Source: Chiridota heheva
Lineage: Eukaryota; Echinodermata; Holothuroidea; Apodida; Chiridotidae
Reading direction: 5' to 3'
DNA: 64,000 nt
Assembly (NCBI GenBank): GCA_020152595.1
Contig: JAIGNY010004486.1
Span: 1,266,001-1,330,000 of the forward strand
Shown here piece after piece: positions 44,667 to 54,470 of the stretch. The translations under genes and the position numbers were made by a program. Every line of letters starts with the position of its first letter. The first letter of the stretch is position 1. The notes beneath the pieces were generated by a model that was given only the letters and a program-made list of their open reading frames with translations, was not told the DNA's origin and did not search any database.

Positions 44667-47356
44667 TTTTTGGGTGGGGGTAGTGGGGTGCCTTACCTGG
44701 CTCAGAAATTTGGAAGAAGAAAAAATGGCCCAAAACTTGTTGATTGACTCTTTTCTCTTTGATCTCATGTGGTCATGATTGGGTAATACATATTATTTTG
44801 GGGAAATTTAGATCTATGCCCCGTAAAAGTCGAGCTCATACTATTTAGAATATGTGCAATTTTGTTTTGAAGTTTAACTGTGTTGTCTTCATTTTTTTCA
44901 GTTATCAAGCCATCTTGATGCCACTGATGGAGATTGCACAGAAATCATTGTTCCATGCGTCTTCCAGGGAATAGGGTGCAATGAACTGGTGATTATCTTG
45001 AGGCCTTTCTTTACATATACCAGTCACTTTATTTGGCCCACCACTTTTTCAGAAATTGTGGTACTGGTGGGCCAAAAATTCATTTTTGTAATTTTTCACC
45101 CTCGGAAGCTTTGAAAAGCAAAACAAGGTTCACTAGCAATTTCTATATGATTTGGAGGAAAGAGATTAATTAACCTGTCTGAGTTAGACGATTGTCAGCT
45201 TTTTCAACCAATCACAGCATGAATTTGCCTAGCAACAAAATCTGCATAACTAAGTGGGGCAAACATCCTACGCGGTACTGATGCAGTACAACTAGTTAGC
45301 TGCACGCACTCATGTAGTCAATGCAAGTTACACACGAGATGGAGTGACTGCAAATTGGTGAACAAAAATTGCACTTACAAAGCTGCGTGCTTTGTAAATT
45401 TGATTGCTGTTACCCAGAATACATAGCAAACTGAATTTTGTTTATCCCTTGTCCTAAAAACTCATAAAGATCCGGACAAGTGCAATAAATTGATCAAAAC
45501 TTGCGAAAAACCTCGCCAACATCTAAATATCAATGCATTGGTAATGCACGATTGGTTTGTTTGCTCCACCTAATTACCGCATTGCTATGGTGGGTGTGGC
45601 TTATTTCGTAACTCGGAGACATTAAATCCAAGGGGTACGTTTATCCATTTGTCATTATTATGTTATTAAAATAAAACAAATTGTCTCTCCCAGAAGAACA
45701 CCCTCCTTCTCCAAAACACCCGGTGGCGCCAAAGTTTTTACTTGCTTTTCAGTCTTAATTTGTAGGGAGGGGGGAATTTTGAGTGTCTGGCGGGCACGCA
45801 CCACCACCAAAAATGTTTGGCAATGGCCATTCATGATACCTGGGACTATGCCCAACATTTGGCTTCAAAGGTATGAAAAAATACATTACAAAATTATCAC
45901 TATGATTGCTGGTTTTACAGGTGCTCAGAAGAAACATGGCTGTTCACAAAGAGGAAGCGCAGGTCTTCACTTCCATCTAATGTTCACATACATCACCAAA
46001 TTGAATGGCCTACTGACTGGACAGGAAGCGGTACTTCGTGAAACTCAAGAGACTTGCAACCAGCTCATTTGTGAGCAAGCTGATCTGGCAAGGTATGATA
46101 AGCTATACACTTTAACAATAGATCCCTTCCTAGATACTTATTGGCATGGTCTGTCTGAGAATAGGGGCAATGGAGGAAAATATACCCCAAAAGAATTGCT
46201 AATGATCAGAGAATACGAACTAAAATTCTCATAGCCACCATCAGCCACGCTCCATGAGAGTTCAGAGATATTTCAGTTTTAAAAGAAATGCTGGGGCCAC
46301 ATTGAAGGCAATGATGAAGAGATGATTGCTTAAATTTGAAAGTGGAATCCAATGTACAGGGTGAAGGGGGTATTGGTGGGTGGGGTATGGGTGGGGGTGA
46401 TTTCAATCTGAAATGTTGAGACCTTTTAGCTACTAGATTTGTTTTAATTTGTGGATACTTCAAAGGAGAAATCAGATATTTTTGTATTGGGTACGGTACG
46501 CTAGTTAATATTTATTTTATCACATTTGTGATTTCTGTGTTGGTTGGCTGTTTATTGAAGGGACTATCAGTACTTGGTGGTGTGGATTACATGATTATTC
46601 CACAAACATTTTTAAGATCTGACAAATTACATTTTCATGAAAAGTACTGCTGGAGGAAAGAACATTTCCCCATAATTTAAGAAAGGGGAGGGTGGGGAGG
46701 GGGTGGATTTCCTGTCGACTTAGATCACTTTTGGTAGGAAATAAGAAAATTGGTTCATTTTCTGTTATTTCAGACAACTGATGGAGAAGAATGAGCTGCT
46801 TAGCATTCAAGGAGATCAAATTGCAGAACTTAAAGCGACAAGTTACACAGGGGAGCTACACTGGAAGGTAGCTTTGCCAGCCCAAAATTACAGCACTCCC
46901 ATCTTAAGTCCAGTGTTTTACACCAGTTGTCCAGGGTACAAATTTCAGCTGTGTCTTGAGCTTCGAGGTCATGTGGCCCGGAATGAAACTCATGTCTCGT
47001 TGTATGTGATGCTTTGCCATGGCGACCATGATGAACAAGTGTTTTTTCCATTCAACGGATCATGCAAAGTGACGCTTTTCAACCAGTCCCACCGCGGTGG
47101 CCACTCCTCCAGTGCAAGTGAAGAGAACGAGAACAGGAATCACGTTACCTCTATCGGGTGTTTCAACATTCCACGCGTGGAAACTGCCAGCAGTCAGAAT
47201 CAAAAAAGAGGGCGCCTGCGCTACATGAAGACTGATGATCTCACAAAGGGAAAATATTGTCATAATGGGGTGTTGTACTTCAAGGTGGAAATTTCTAACA
47301 GTGGTCTGCAAGCAACCTGGAAGCCGATGAGTGTGTGCAACTCTCACTCTTTGTGA
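33678..47356 (+). CDS. TRAF6: TRAF6-like RING/TRAF-zinc-finger/MATH adaptor E3 ligase, complete; exons 33678..33892, 37085..37142, 39393..39497, 40382..40543, 43414..43491, 44902..44988, 45929..46092, 46774..47356
   Basis: TRAF6 is a cytoplasmic adaptor and K63-type ubiquitin ligase linking Toll/IL-1 and TNF-family receptors to NF-kB and MAP kinases (family knowledge). The eight exons total 1449 coding bases, 483 residues, against about 520 in vertebrates. RING ligands are C42, C45, C57, H59, C62, C65, C79 and D82; the final Cys-x2-Asp is typical of TRAF6. Five TRAF zinc fingers follow: C109/C116/H128/C132, C139/C144/H156/C160, C167/C170/H183/C187, C194/C197/H210/C218 and C225/C232/H249 or H251. 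A short helical linker (about 252-312) precedes a MATH domain (about 316-472; [24 protein letters not shown]). All junctions are GT-AG and in phase. Exon 2 carries an unusual triplicated acceptor region. A phylogeny is needed to separate TRAF6 from other invertebrate TRAFs. Confidence 0.92.
34400..35635. repeat. 21-bp minisatellite in TRAF6-like intron 1, about 50 copies
   Basis: The unit gaagagcgtttcccgaaaatt varies as cccgaaaatt, cccggaaatt, ttccggaaatt and ttccgaaaatt in successive blocks, then fades into degenerate flanks. The 7-codon period opens frames on both strands, including a 386-codon one, all repeat-derived. Confidence 0.96.
35636..36952. other. TRAF6-like intron 1, middle
   Basis: No exon seen. 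It holds a short TTGAT repeat (36123-36150), a triplicated ACTGCTCTATRCRTRCCTAT motif near 36320-36370, and a C-rich tract at 36812-36842. Confidence 0.5.
36953..37126. repeat. Three tandem 57-bp copies spanning intron end and exon start
   Basis: Each copy contains TCATATCTATTGYACAG followed by ATCCYGTCRGCAAGGCAAGT and TGCYCTATYGACAAA. Spacing between acceptors is exactly 57 bases twice (36971, 37028, 37085). Only the third copy continues into the unique exon end and donor. Confidence 0.95.
36971..37084 (+). CDS. TRAF6: Possible alternative 5' extensions of TRAF6-like exon 2 (two further in-frame copies)
   Basis: Two more copies of the exon start, each preceded by a TATTGYACAG acceptor, begin at 36971 and 37028. 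The 57-base unit is 19 codons, with no stop from 36971 through 37142. Use of the upstream acceptors would add 38 or 19 residues containing GKCSIDK and GKCPIDK, each with its own Cys-x2-Asp pair. Whether they are spliced is unknown. Confidence 0.4.
37085..37142 (+). CDS. TRAF6: TRAF6-like exon 2 (RING end; constitutive choice among three tandem acceptors)
   Basis: A 58-base exon is needed because joining exon 1 to exon 3 directly gives a stop. The acceptor CAG ends at 37084; the first base completes Gly72. It encodes [19 protein letters not shown] and ends at donor GTAAGC (37143), in phase 0. C79 and D82 supply the last RING ligands, matching the family pattern KCPxD. Equivalent acceptors 57 and 114 bases upstream (exon starts 37028 and 36971) would extend the exon in frame. 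Confidence 0.85.
37164..37379. repeat. 27-bp minisatellite beginning 21 bases after the exon 2 donor, 8 copies
   Basis: Units TTTCCTACCTGGACAGTCGT plus GGTATAG or TGTGTAT alternate, giving a 54-bp dimeric period. Each unit contains a pyrimidine-rich acceptor-like CTACCTGGACAG. Confidence 0.95.
37380..38874. other. TRAF6-like intron 2 simple-sequence region
   Basis: From about 37785 to 38590 the plus strand is a degenerate GAAATTTCC/GAAAATTGAAG mixture like the 34.5-kb array. G-runs occur at 37694-37708 and 38694-38709. No exon seen. Confidence 0.55.
38875..39055. repeat. 26-bp minisatellite, about 7 copies
   Basis: The unit is ccatataaaacgggttataa plus tttcga with minor changes, in TRAF6-like intron 2. 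Confidence 0.93.
39393..39497 (+). CDS. TRAF6: TRAF6-like exon 3 (start of zinc finger 1)
   Basis: The acceptor TTTCTTTCTTCAG ends at 39392; 35 whole codons begin [19 protein letters not shown]109 and C116 belong to zinc finger 1. Donor GTATTG. The pattern FxxREIxSLxVxC is characteristic of TRAF6. Confidence 0.93.
40259..40371. repeat. 28-bp minisatellite abutting the exon 4 acceptor, about 4-5 copies
   Basis: Unit tttgaattgaaaatcagtgc plus attatttg. It ends at GTTTCTTTCAG, so the repeat may supply branch-point sequence for exon 4. Confidence 0.93.
40382..40543 (+). CDS. TRAF6: TRAF6-like exon 4 (zinc fingers 1-3)
   Basis: The acceptor TTTCTTTCAG ends at 40381; 54 codons end at donor GTAAGG. 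It carries H128/C132 of finger 1, finger 2 (C139, C144, H156, C160) and C167/C170 of finger 3. The 28-bp minisatellite just upstream (40259-40371) abuts the pyrimidine tract of this acceptor. Confidence 0.92.
41230..42530. repeat. Diverged direct repeats rich in TGACCT half-sites, about three copies
   Basis: Blocks starting near 41230, 41860 and 42150 share the order AAAATGTACAAA, TAATTACCCCCTAAAAT, TTGACCTTTGACCCT, CTCTACTGTATGA, GGGGAAAA, GGTCAATAGCTCTTTGACC. TGACCTTTGACC, a perfect DR1-type site, is at 41901-41912; DR2-type TGACCTTTTGACC recurs near 41410, 41733, 42050 and 42462. Confidence 0.8.
41467..41649. mobile_element. Small MITE-like element with 15-base inverted termini
   Basis: GCATGGGTGTAGCCA (41467-41481) has a perfect inverted copy at 41635-41649. 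The 183-base element contains G-rich tracts and sits between two of the TGACC-rich repeat blocks. The immediate flanks are both AAG, possibly a 3-bp duplication. Confidence 0.55.
43414..43491 (+). CDS. TRAF6: TRAF6-like exon 5 (zinc fingers 3-4)
   Basis: The acceptor TATTACAG ends at 43413; 26 whole codons start [18 protein letters not shown] and end LLREQ. Residues H183 and C187 complete finger 3; C194 and C197 begin finger 4. Donor GTGAAT. Confidence 0.9.
43516..44030. mobile_element. Foldback MITE with long inverted arms in TRAF6-like intron 5
   Basis: The left arm (TTAAAGCATTAGTTCAGGGG onward) and the reverse complement of the right arm (ending CTCAACTAATCCTTTAA) align for well over 100 bases, including ATGAAAGAAGACTTC and AAATGGTGAAG. 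A related copy is at 58622. Confidence 0.65.
44275..44665. repeat. Tandem duplication of about 211 bases ending in AT tracts
   Basis: The segment TTTCTTTAGTAGCAAGCAAA through CCTACACTGAAAGAAGC and an AT run occurs twice, offset by about 211 bases, with few differences. Confidence 0.9.
44902..44988 (+). CDS. TRAF6: TRAF6-like exon 6 (zinc fingers 4-5)
   Basis: The acceptor ATTTTTTTCAG ends at 44901; 29 whole codons read [12 protein letters not shown] and then [16 protein letters not shown]210 and C218 finish finger 4; C225 and C232 begin finger 5. Donor GTGATT. Confidence 0.9.
45034..45076. repeat. 12-bp perfect hairpin
   Basis: TTTGGCCCACCA and TGGTGGGCCAAA are perfect inverted copies separated by a short loop, just after exon 6. 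It may be a terminus of an unidentified element. Confidence 0.5.
45929..46092 (+). CDS. TRAF6: TRAF6-like exon 7 (end of zinc finger 5 and linker)
   Basis: The acceptor GTGCTCAG ending at 45928 is chosen because the AG eight bases upstream (ending 45920) would lead to a stop after 19 codons. Residues [16 protein letters not shown] supply H249/H251, then a polar helical linker ends ADLA plus a split Arg290. Donor GTATGA. The true acceptor is slightly uncertain because two AGs compete. Confidence 0.78.
46774..47356 (+). CDS. TRAF6: TRAF6-like exon 8 (MATH/TRAF-C domain, stop)
   Basis: The acceptor GTTATTTCAG ends at 46773. The first base completes Arg290, then [20 protein letters not shown], a short heptad-like helix. 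The MATH domain follows, from about W320 to residue 472, with the segments [37 protein letters not shown] and [10 protein letters not shown]. The TGA stop is at 47354-47356. The domain mediates trimerisation and receptor-tail binding in the family. Confidence 0.95.
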
Positions 47357-47635
47357 GAGACATTTTGATGAAAGTTTTATGATTTATGTTACATGATGGG
47401 AGGCTGCTACATCATCTATCAAGGAATTCTGTGGATCCGAGTCCATTTCTTGCCCATCCTGATATGGCGGAATTGTATCAAGAGTATCTTGTGACAGCTT
47501 CCTTACGTCGTATAATATCCAATAATTTGATTTGAACCTTTTGTTTTAAGGTACGCGAAGAACGGATCTATTTAGATGTCCCATTTTTATATCAAGATCA
47601 TTTCTAAGTAAAATTTGTATGTGTAAAGTTGTTTC

Positions 47636-47641
47636 AATAAA
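47636..47641 (+). terminator. Polyadenylation signal of the TRAF6-like gene
   Basis: A canonical AATAAA lies 280 bases after the stop codon, followed by a T-rich stretch. No earlier canonical signal was seen in the 3' UTR. Confidence 0.6.
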
Positions 47642-47659
47642 TTTATGTATATTTGTGAA

Positions 47660-48410
47660 TTTTTAATTGAAATATAAAGTTACAGGCCTAAGTATTTTTA
47701 TAAAATCTCTCTCGTTTGTTTTCATATTGATAACAAACAATTTTGGCAGAAGTTGTCGTAAAAAGCAGGCAAGCCATATCCCCCCCTCCCCTACCTAAAA
47801 AAAGTATTTGCTTCTTTGCTCTTGCTTATAATTTTCTTATTTTGTGTAACAATGAATACTATTTTGAACTGTTATAGTAATACCTCTTTGGCAAGTTTAC
47901 AGTATAGTAATTTAGGGACATAACAATTTGTTTTAAATTGCCACTCTTTAAATATTTATTTTGAATAACGCTTGACTGTACACAAGCCTAAAAATAGGGG
48001 GATGGGGTAGGAGAACTTGATGGGTCTTTTAGCCTGTTTTGGTTGCCAATGTGTTGGAGAAATGGGGAAGATATTTTGCAAACTGACCAACAGTGGTTTG
48101 GCGGCCCCACAAAACGGTAACAAATAATCAAGATCTTGTTACTTGCCATTGCCCCCCCCCCCCCCTCCCTTAATTTCAAACCAGTGTCGGCTTCTGTTTG
48201 GGTTTTCACTTTGCATAATCAACGATGGCCTAAAGTGATATGGCACACTTGTAACCATAGGTGTAGGAAGCAGGGGGGGGGGGGACTATTCTTACCCCAC
48301 TATCCCTCCCCTCTAACCCTATCCCTCATCCCTCCCCCTGAGAAGAACTCACTTCCAGGTTTCATGCTTCTTGCCTAGTTGCTGGTTGGTTTCCAAAAAT
48401 TTCCCCCAAA
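47660..48410. other. Region downstream of the TRAF6-like gene
   Basis: No gene recognised. Includes a long C-run at 48154-48166 and a G-run near 48273-48284. Confidence 0.5.
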
Positions 48411-48414
48411 TTAA

Positions 48415-48514
48415 CCCTTACTCTACCAGAACTTTTTGAAAATGCGCTCAGGAGGCGGAGTCAAAGATTGGGCACCTAAAACGGCGATAATATTGCTGCA
48501 TGGTAGAGCAAGGG
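48415..48514. mobile_element. 100-bp piggyBac-type MITE
   Basis: CCCTTACTCTACCAGA at the left and TGGTAGAGCAAGGG at the right, with TTAA at 48411-48414 and 48515-48518. The internal AACGGCGATA matches the end of the 20239-21308 element. One terminal base differs between arms. Confidence 0.8.
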
Positions 48515-48659
48515 TTAATCAAGGGCTGATTGTTGGAGGGTCCTTTTGTCTTCCAAGCAGCAGAGTCTGGCTCGTTCTGCTTCATTGACCCGCTGGGCCG
48601 CCCACCGGGATGGTGCTGCATATATTTTTGAGTTGGCACACTTGCCGCGAGTTGATTAG

Positions 48660-48706
48660 CCCTTACTCTACCAGCACTTTTTTGAAAATGTGCTTGGGAG
48701 GCTTGC
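48660..48706. mobile_element. Truncated piggyBac-type MITE end
   Basis: CCCTTACTCTACCAGCACTT followed by TTTTGAAAATGTGCTTGGGAGG matches the left half of the 48415-48514 copy. No right end is seen and the flank is TTAG. Confidence 0.6.
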
Positions 48707-50525
48707 CTTCCTCATCCCCTCCCCTCCCCCCTTAACCCGCCCTCAACTCCCCTCAACCCACCCTCTATTCCCCCTCAAACCCCCCTCCCTCAACCCCCCT
48801 AAAAAACCCCTCACCCCCCAATATATCAATTCTAACTACGCCACTGACTTGAACATTTATAGAAACTTAATTTACCAGTGCATTTTTTACGATTGTATGA
48901 TTTGCTCCAACTTAATACACAATGCATAAAATCAGACGGATGGTGGAAAATGTTTAAATCTGGGTAGAAGGGCGCAGGATTTAAGGGGCACTTTCCGACT
49001 AACATTTTGAATTGCATACGACAGCATACTGCTTTCACAGGTCAGAAATTTACTGCATGGTGTTGGCCATGATGTCAATGATATAACAAGATACTTGTGG
49101 CAAAATAAAATTTGGGAGGAAAAGGACCTACATCTACGAAACTGGGGAAATTTATAGGTCCTTAGTCAATATAATGTGTATATATGTACAGTGTATATGT
49201 CTGTATGATTCACGCACGGTATGGGACTCGTACAAAAAATGTTTCAAGTCGCACGTATCACTCGCGTGTTGTACATGAAGGTAATGCGCACGCGTATTGC
49301 TGCTTACAACATTTCTCAAAAGAACTGCAGCTGGTTGGTTAAGTAACAAAATGGGAAAATTCCCCCAGCAGTTAATTGGTCGACGAGATTCACAATATAT
49401 TGTCTTAAACATTTTATACCTTGCATAGATTGTTTGAATTTCCTTATTGGGTATATGAATTGATTTTTAAGCAAATTCTATTGCAAACTTTTTAAGTCTT
49501 GACAGTCACACTAAAACATCCTCACCCAACCTCCCAACTTTTGCTCTTCCCCTGTTTTCAGTAAGGTTTTTTTTTTTTTTTTAAATCCAGGATCCGCCTT
49601 TGCAACTGTGCAAGGGGCGTAACTTAAGGGAGTGTGGTGGTGTTACAACCCATATTTTTTTTTCATTGAGCAATTCCAATTCTGACCATTTTGTTGGAAA
49701 AAATGGCAGTTTTGAAACAAAATTGTAAGATATTAATCCATATGGTTATACCCTTAATGTTTGTATTCTTTTGCAAAAAGACACTTTTGAATAGGTTCTG
49801 GATAACAATAGATTGTTGTTACTTTCATGGCCGTTGGAGAACCGCCTCCTAGCCCCCTCCCACCCTACGTTGGCCGAAAACCGATCTTATCCGTGCAGAA
49901 ATGTAGAATGTTGGGTGGACTTGTATCCTGGTATATTAGAATATGATAATCTCAGTCTTTGCTTGCAGCTAGAAATCTCCGAATCTTATCCTCCCGACCG
50001 CCGACTCGGCACATGATGCTGACAACACCATAGCCTACTTGAGCACTTAAGTCGTGCAGGATGTATTGTTTTAAATCGGATTACATCTCAATCATGCCTG
50101 AATCGTTATATCGAAATCGTGTCCTGACTCAACATCATGCGCTGACAACATCATACTTGATAGGGCAGAGATTTATAATGTTAGATGTCTGTATGTTCTG
50201 TTTAATTTAAGTGTTAAATCTTAAATCATGCCTGAATCGTCTATATCAGAATTATCTCAACTCGACTCTGCATCATCAGATGATGCTTATTGGCATGGGT
50301 GACACGACCTAATATTCAGATATTTGAGAATGAAGAAAATTCGGGGGAAATGGTCAAAAAATTCGGGGAAAATGTGTAGATTCTTGAAAGAGCTATTCCG
50401 AAAACTTAATCAAACTTCCTGATTTTTCCGAATCGTAGTCTTAAATTAACAGGGTTTTTTTTATATCCGGTTTTAAAATTCCTCGATTTTTGCGAATCGG
50501 GTCATAATGTTTCCCGATTTTTCCA
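48707..50525. other. Intergenic region before the LINE fragment
   Basis: C-rich low complexity at 48714-48820, then AT-rich sequence. A CTGACAACACCATA/TGATGCTGA-like motif repeats around 50005-50290. No gene recognised. Confidence 0.5.
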
Positions 50526-51264
50526 ACTAAATATGGATTGCATAATATCTCACTGCAAGTTGGCACGGTTGTAGTCCCTGGATCTGACCATATCAGGAAC
50601 CTTGGGGCCTATTTTGATAGCAGTTTATCAATGTCTAAACATGTGAATCAGGTGTGCAGCAGTGCCAACTTCCACTTATGGCAGCTGCGTAAGATAAGGC
50701 CTTATCTTACTCATGATGCATGTAAGTGTGCTGTTCAATCACTGGTGATCAGCAGAATTGATTATGCTTCTGGTTTACTGAGTGGTTTGTCAGGTGGCCT
50801 GTTAAACAAACTTCAACTTGTTCAGAATATTGCTGCAAGACTGATCTCTGGCATAGGTATAAGATCTCATATTACTCCTATAATTTCCCATTTGCATTGG
50901 CTCAGAGTACAGTCACGAATTAGGTTTAGGCTTTATGTTCATCTTTTCAAAATTCTACATGGTCTTGCACCAATTTATCTGTCTGAATTAATTCATCTGT
51001 ATGTCCCAGATCCCAGACTTAGGTCTGCCTCTAATGGCCCACTGATAAGGAGACAGTATGGCAGCAAACAAGTAAGTCGTTACAACTTTGCTGCCACTGG
51101 ATCATCTCTTTGGAATGAGCTGCCTGTCCACATCAGATCTGCAAGTGACATCAATTTCAAGAAGCAATTGAAAACACACCTTTTTAACCAATAATGTAAA
51201 GCACTTAGTTTTGTTCTCAATATAAGCGCTATATAAGCATCTACATAATAATAATAATAATAAC
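50526..51264 (+). mobile_element. 5'-truncated L2/CR1-type LINE, reverse-transcriptase C-terminus
   Basis: An open frame to 51194 encodes about 215 residues of the C-terminal part of a non-LTR retrotransposon polyprotein. Signatures are GSDHIRNLGAYFDSSLSM, SRIDYASGLLSGL, LQLVQNIAARLI, SHLHWLRVQSRIRF, FKILHGLAPIYLSELI and a C-terminal LWNELPVHIRSASDINFKKQ. The catalytic part of the RT is missing on the 5' side. The 3' end is a short ATAAGCGCTATATAAGC tail followed by an (ATA)n microsatellite, typical of this LINE group. The frame is uninterrupted, so the insertion is fairly young. It lies within degenerate TTTCCGAATC-type simple sequence. Confidence 0.88.
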
Positions 51265-51489
51265 TCATGATCTTAATTTCTGCTAAGTTTCCGAACCAGA
51301 TGATAGAAATTCCCTATTTTTTTAAGTCATGATATTGAATTTTCCAATTATTTCCGAAATGGTGTGAATTCTTGAAAGAGCTGTTCCGAAAACTCTTATC
51401 AAACTAATCGATTTTAATTTCTGCTGTTTCCCAACCTTACCTATCTTCTTCGTGCCAAGTGGCACATAAGATCTCAACAGAGCAGTCAT

Positions 51490-54470
51490 TTGCTGTGTTC
51501 CGCGCATCGTTCCAGGTCTTCCAACCTGCGCGGCTCATCTCTTTCTTTTACAAGTCCTTCGCCATGTCGCTTTGGGGCATCCTTTCTTCCTTCTGGTGTC
51601 CCATGTCAGTGCAATGTTGCTGTCATTATTAGGTTCTTGTCTGAGCACATGTCCAATAAACTTCCACATCCTCTTCTTTATTTCTGCACTCGGTGGTTTT
51701 ATTTTGGCCCGCTGTAATAACTCTTTGGTGTTCACCCGATCGTGCCATTTTATCTTCAGGATTTTCCTGAAGTATTTGTTCTGGAAAATATCTAATTTCT
51801 TCGCATCTCCCTTGTTTACCTAATGTCTCACACCGGGCCATATAATAAGACAGGAAGTAGGAAGTATGAGTGTCTATAAAGCCTTAGATTCGTTCTTTTC
51901 ACTATATTCGGGCTCCACATCTTACGTAGTCTGATAAAAATTTCCCCTGGCCTTCATGATTATGTTTTTCATATCGTTCGTTCCACCTCCTTCTTTGGAC
52001 ACCATCGCACCTAATTAAGTAAAACGGTATACGTCTTCTATCTCTACATTTCCAATGCGTATTTTCCCTAGGTTTCTTGCATTTATTCCCATCACCTATG
52101 TCTTCTGCACATTTGTTTTCAGATCTGTTTTGCCTGCCTCTTTTTCAGTTTAATCTATGTGTTTTATTCTGAATTTGATGGTGGGTTGTGGACATTAGTG
52201 CAACATCATCTGCAAAGTCTAGATCGTCTAATTTTGTCATAATCTTCCACCTTATTCCATTAGATCCATCCGATATTGCTCCCCTCATCACCCAGTCCAT
52301 TGCTATAAGGAATAGGAAACCTGACATTACATCCATGTTTGACCCCTGTTTTAATATCAAACCATTCTGATGCCTCTCCTTTGTCTGCTACTGCACATTT
52401 GAAATCTTTGTAGAATACCTTAACAATGTTCACGATCTTCTCTGGTATTCCATATTTGGCCATTATTATCCATAGGCTCTCGTCGTGTATAAATTCGAAA
52501 GCCTTTTCAGTCATTGAAATTCATATACATTGTTGCCTGCCACTTATTTGCTTGCTCAATGATATTTCTGAGGGCAAAAATCTGTTCAGTGATGCTTCTG
52601 CCTCTTCTAACTCCTGCTTGTTTCTTCCTCAGCTTGTGAAGAGTTCTATTACGTATTCTGTCTATTACAATTCTGCTAAGAATTTTACTCGTAACAGACA
52701 GCAGCGTGATGCGCCAGTTCTTGCACTCAGTCAAGTTGCCTTTCTTTGGTATAAGTTAATGATGAGTCCTTTCTTTCATTCTGATGGTATCTTCTCATTT
52801 CGCCAAATCTTTCCAAGTAGGGTCAGGACTTTACTAGCAGTAAAGTCTCTGTCAGCTTTCAGTAACTCGGCGGTAATCTAATCTACTCCAGGTGCTTTCA
52901 GTAACTCGGCGGTAATCGAATCTACTCCAGGTGCTTTCAGTAACTCGGCGGTAATCGAATCTACTCCAGGTGCTTTTCCATTGTTGAGTTGCTTTATTGC
53001 ATCTTTAACCTCAGTCAGACTTGGTTCCACAATATTCATCTCTTCTATTGGGTTGTTGTTACCATTGTTTTCAGTTATTGGGTTTGCTGGTTCTGGTCTA
53101 TTGAGAACTTCTGCAAAGTGCTCTTTCCATCTCCTGTTGATTTCATCCTCTCCACTGACTAGGTTACCATCTTTGTCTCGTATAGCAACACTCTCTCTTG
53201 GCCTTTCATTGCAGAGCATTTTGGTTAATCCATACAAAGTTATCGTATTCTGATTTCTTGCCGCTCTTTCTGCTTCACTTGCAATATCATCCACCAATTC
53301 TCTCTTGTCTCTTCTAATTCTACTCTTTACTTCTCTGTCTTTATCTCTATATCTAATCTGTAGATTTGTCTTAATTCTTTCAGATTTTGTATTAATTATT
53401 CTTGTTTTGATTTTATGCCTTTGATCTACCATTGTCCATGACTCTTCACTTATCCATGGCTTCTTCTTCAGCCTCTTTTTTCCTCAGCACCTCGGCTGCT
53501 TCTGTGTACACCTCCATTTGTCTATGATCTCTATCAATGTCATCCGTTTCGTTGCCCCACTATCATTACCATCATTTTCTTGTTCATCAAGTGCTTGATA
53601 TATGTTCTTCTAAAGAGCTCTTTGGTTCTTTACTGTCAGTGCAAACTTCTTCCTCACTTCCTCATTTCTCAGCTTGTCTGTGTCATATCTGGTTCTCAAG
53701 TTTGTTGCCTTCTTTTGGACCTTTTTCAGTCTTAACTTGATGGTGGTGCACACAAGAAAGTGGTCACTTCGGCAGATCTCGTCACTCTGGTATCGTAAAC
53801 TGAGGTCCTGAATCTCCTCTTATCCGTGTGTGATCTATCTGGTTTTGCGTTCTCCTGTCTGGAGACACCCAAGTAGCCTTGTGGATTTTCTTTTAAGGAA
53901 AGAGTGTACGTGTAATCACAAGGTCATTCATTTCACACAGTACGCACAGTCTTTCTCCGTTTTCATTCATCACGCCTGTCCCATGCCTTCACATGACTAT
54001 TTCGCAGTGATCGTTGTTGTCACCAACTTTTGCATTCATGTCACCCGTCACAATTAGCATGTCATGTCTATGCACCTTCACTCCTTGTAGCCTGGTGTAA
54101 AAGTCATCCTTGGTCTCTTCTTTTGCATTTGCTGTGGGTGCATACACATAGATCATCGTGTTTGGATTATAATCTAATTTTGATAATTCTTTCATTTACT
54201 GGTTGCCGGTCAATAAGGGCGCTTTCTGTCACCTTGGACATCATAATTGCAACCCCTTGCCTGTGGTTGTCGTCATCTCTTCCAAATTAAGGCACAGTTT
54301 TACCACTTGCAAGTCTCATCCTTCATTGCCCTGTCCAGTGACTCTCACTGATCCCCATGATTTGTATTTTATTTTATATTCATCTCCCTTACTGCTTGGG
54401 ATACGTTCCCACTTTGATACAACGTCCTCACATTCCAATTCCCGATTCTCATCTTCGTTGTTTGATTTAC
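51490..54470 (-). mobile_element. Degenerate endonuclease/reverse-transcriptase LINE (RTE-like or related clade)
   Basis: Read on the minus strand from about 54460: an APE-type endonuclease start (MRIGNWNVRTLYQSGNVSQA), the endonuclease segment YVYAPTANAKEETKDDFY and VTGDMNAKVGDNND (about 54000-54190), and a linker ending LNNGKAPGVDSITAELL. Next come RT blocks WRITLLSVTSKILSRIVIDR and KKQAGVRRGRSITEQI (about 52600-52730), the catalytic LDFADDVALMS (about 52210), and the C-terminal FIGHVLRQEPNNDSNIALTW (about 51590-51660). Frameshifts and stops break it into at least seven frames, so it is inactive. The clade is uncertain; the endonuclease resembles the CFDP2/BovB-type. Sequence to about 54750 may be its 5' UTR. 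Confidence 0.87.
52857..52976 (-). repeat. 39-bp in-frame triplication within the LINE
   Basis: Three copies of a 39-base unit encode KAPGVDSITAELL repeatedly on the minus strand, at a normally single-copy RT motif. Differences between copies are one or two bases. Confidence 0.93.

Noticed and set aside
45921-45928. Exon 7 starting at the AG ending 45920
   Set aside because: The resulting frame stops after 19 codons; the AG ending 45928 keeps phase and supplies the zinc-finger histidines.
46093-46234. Coding extension after exon 7
   Set aside because: Read-through past a GTATGA donor; exon 8 joins in phase at 46774.
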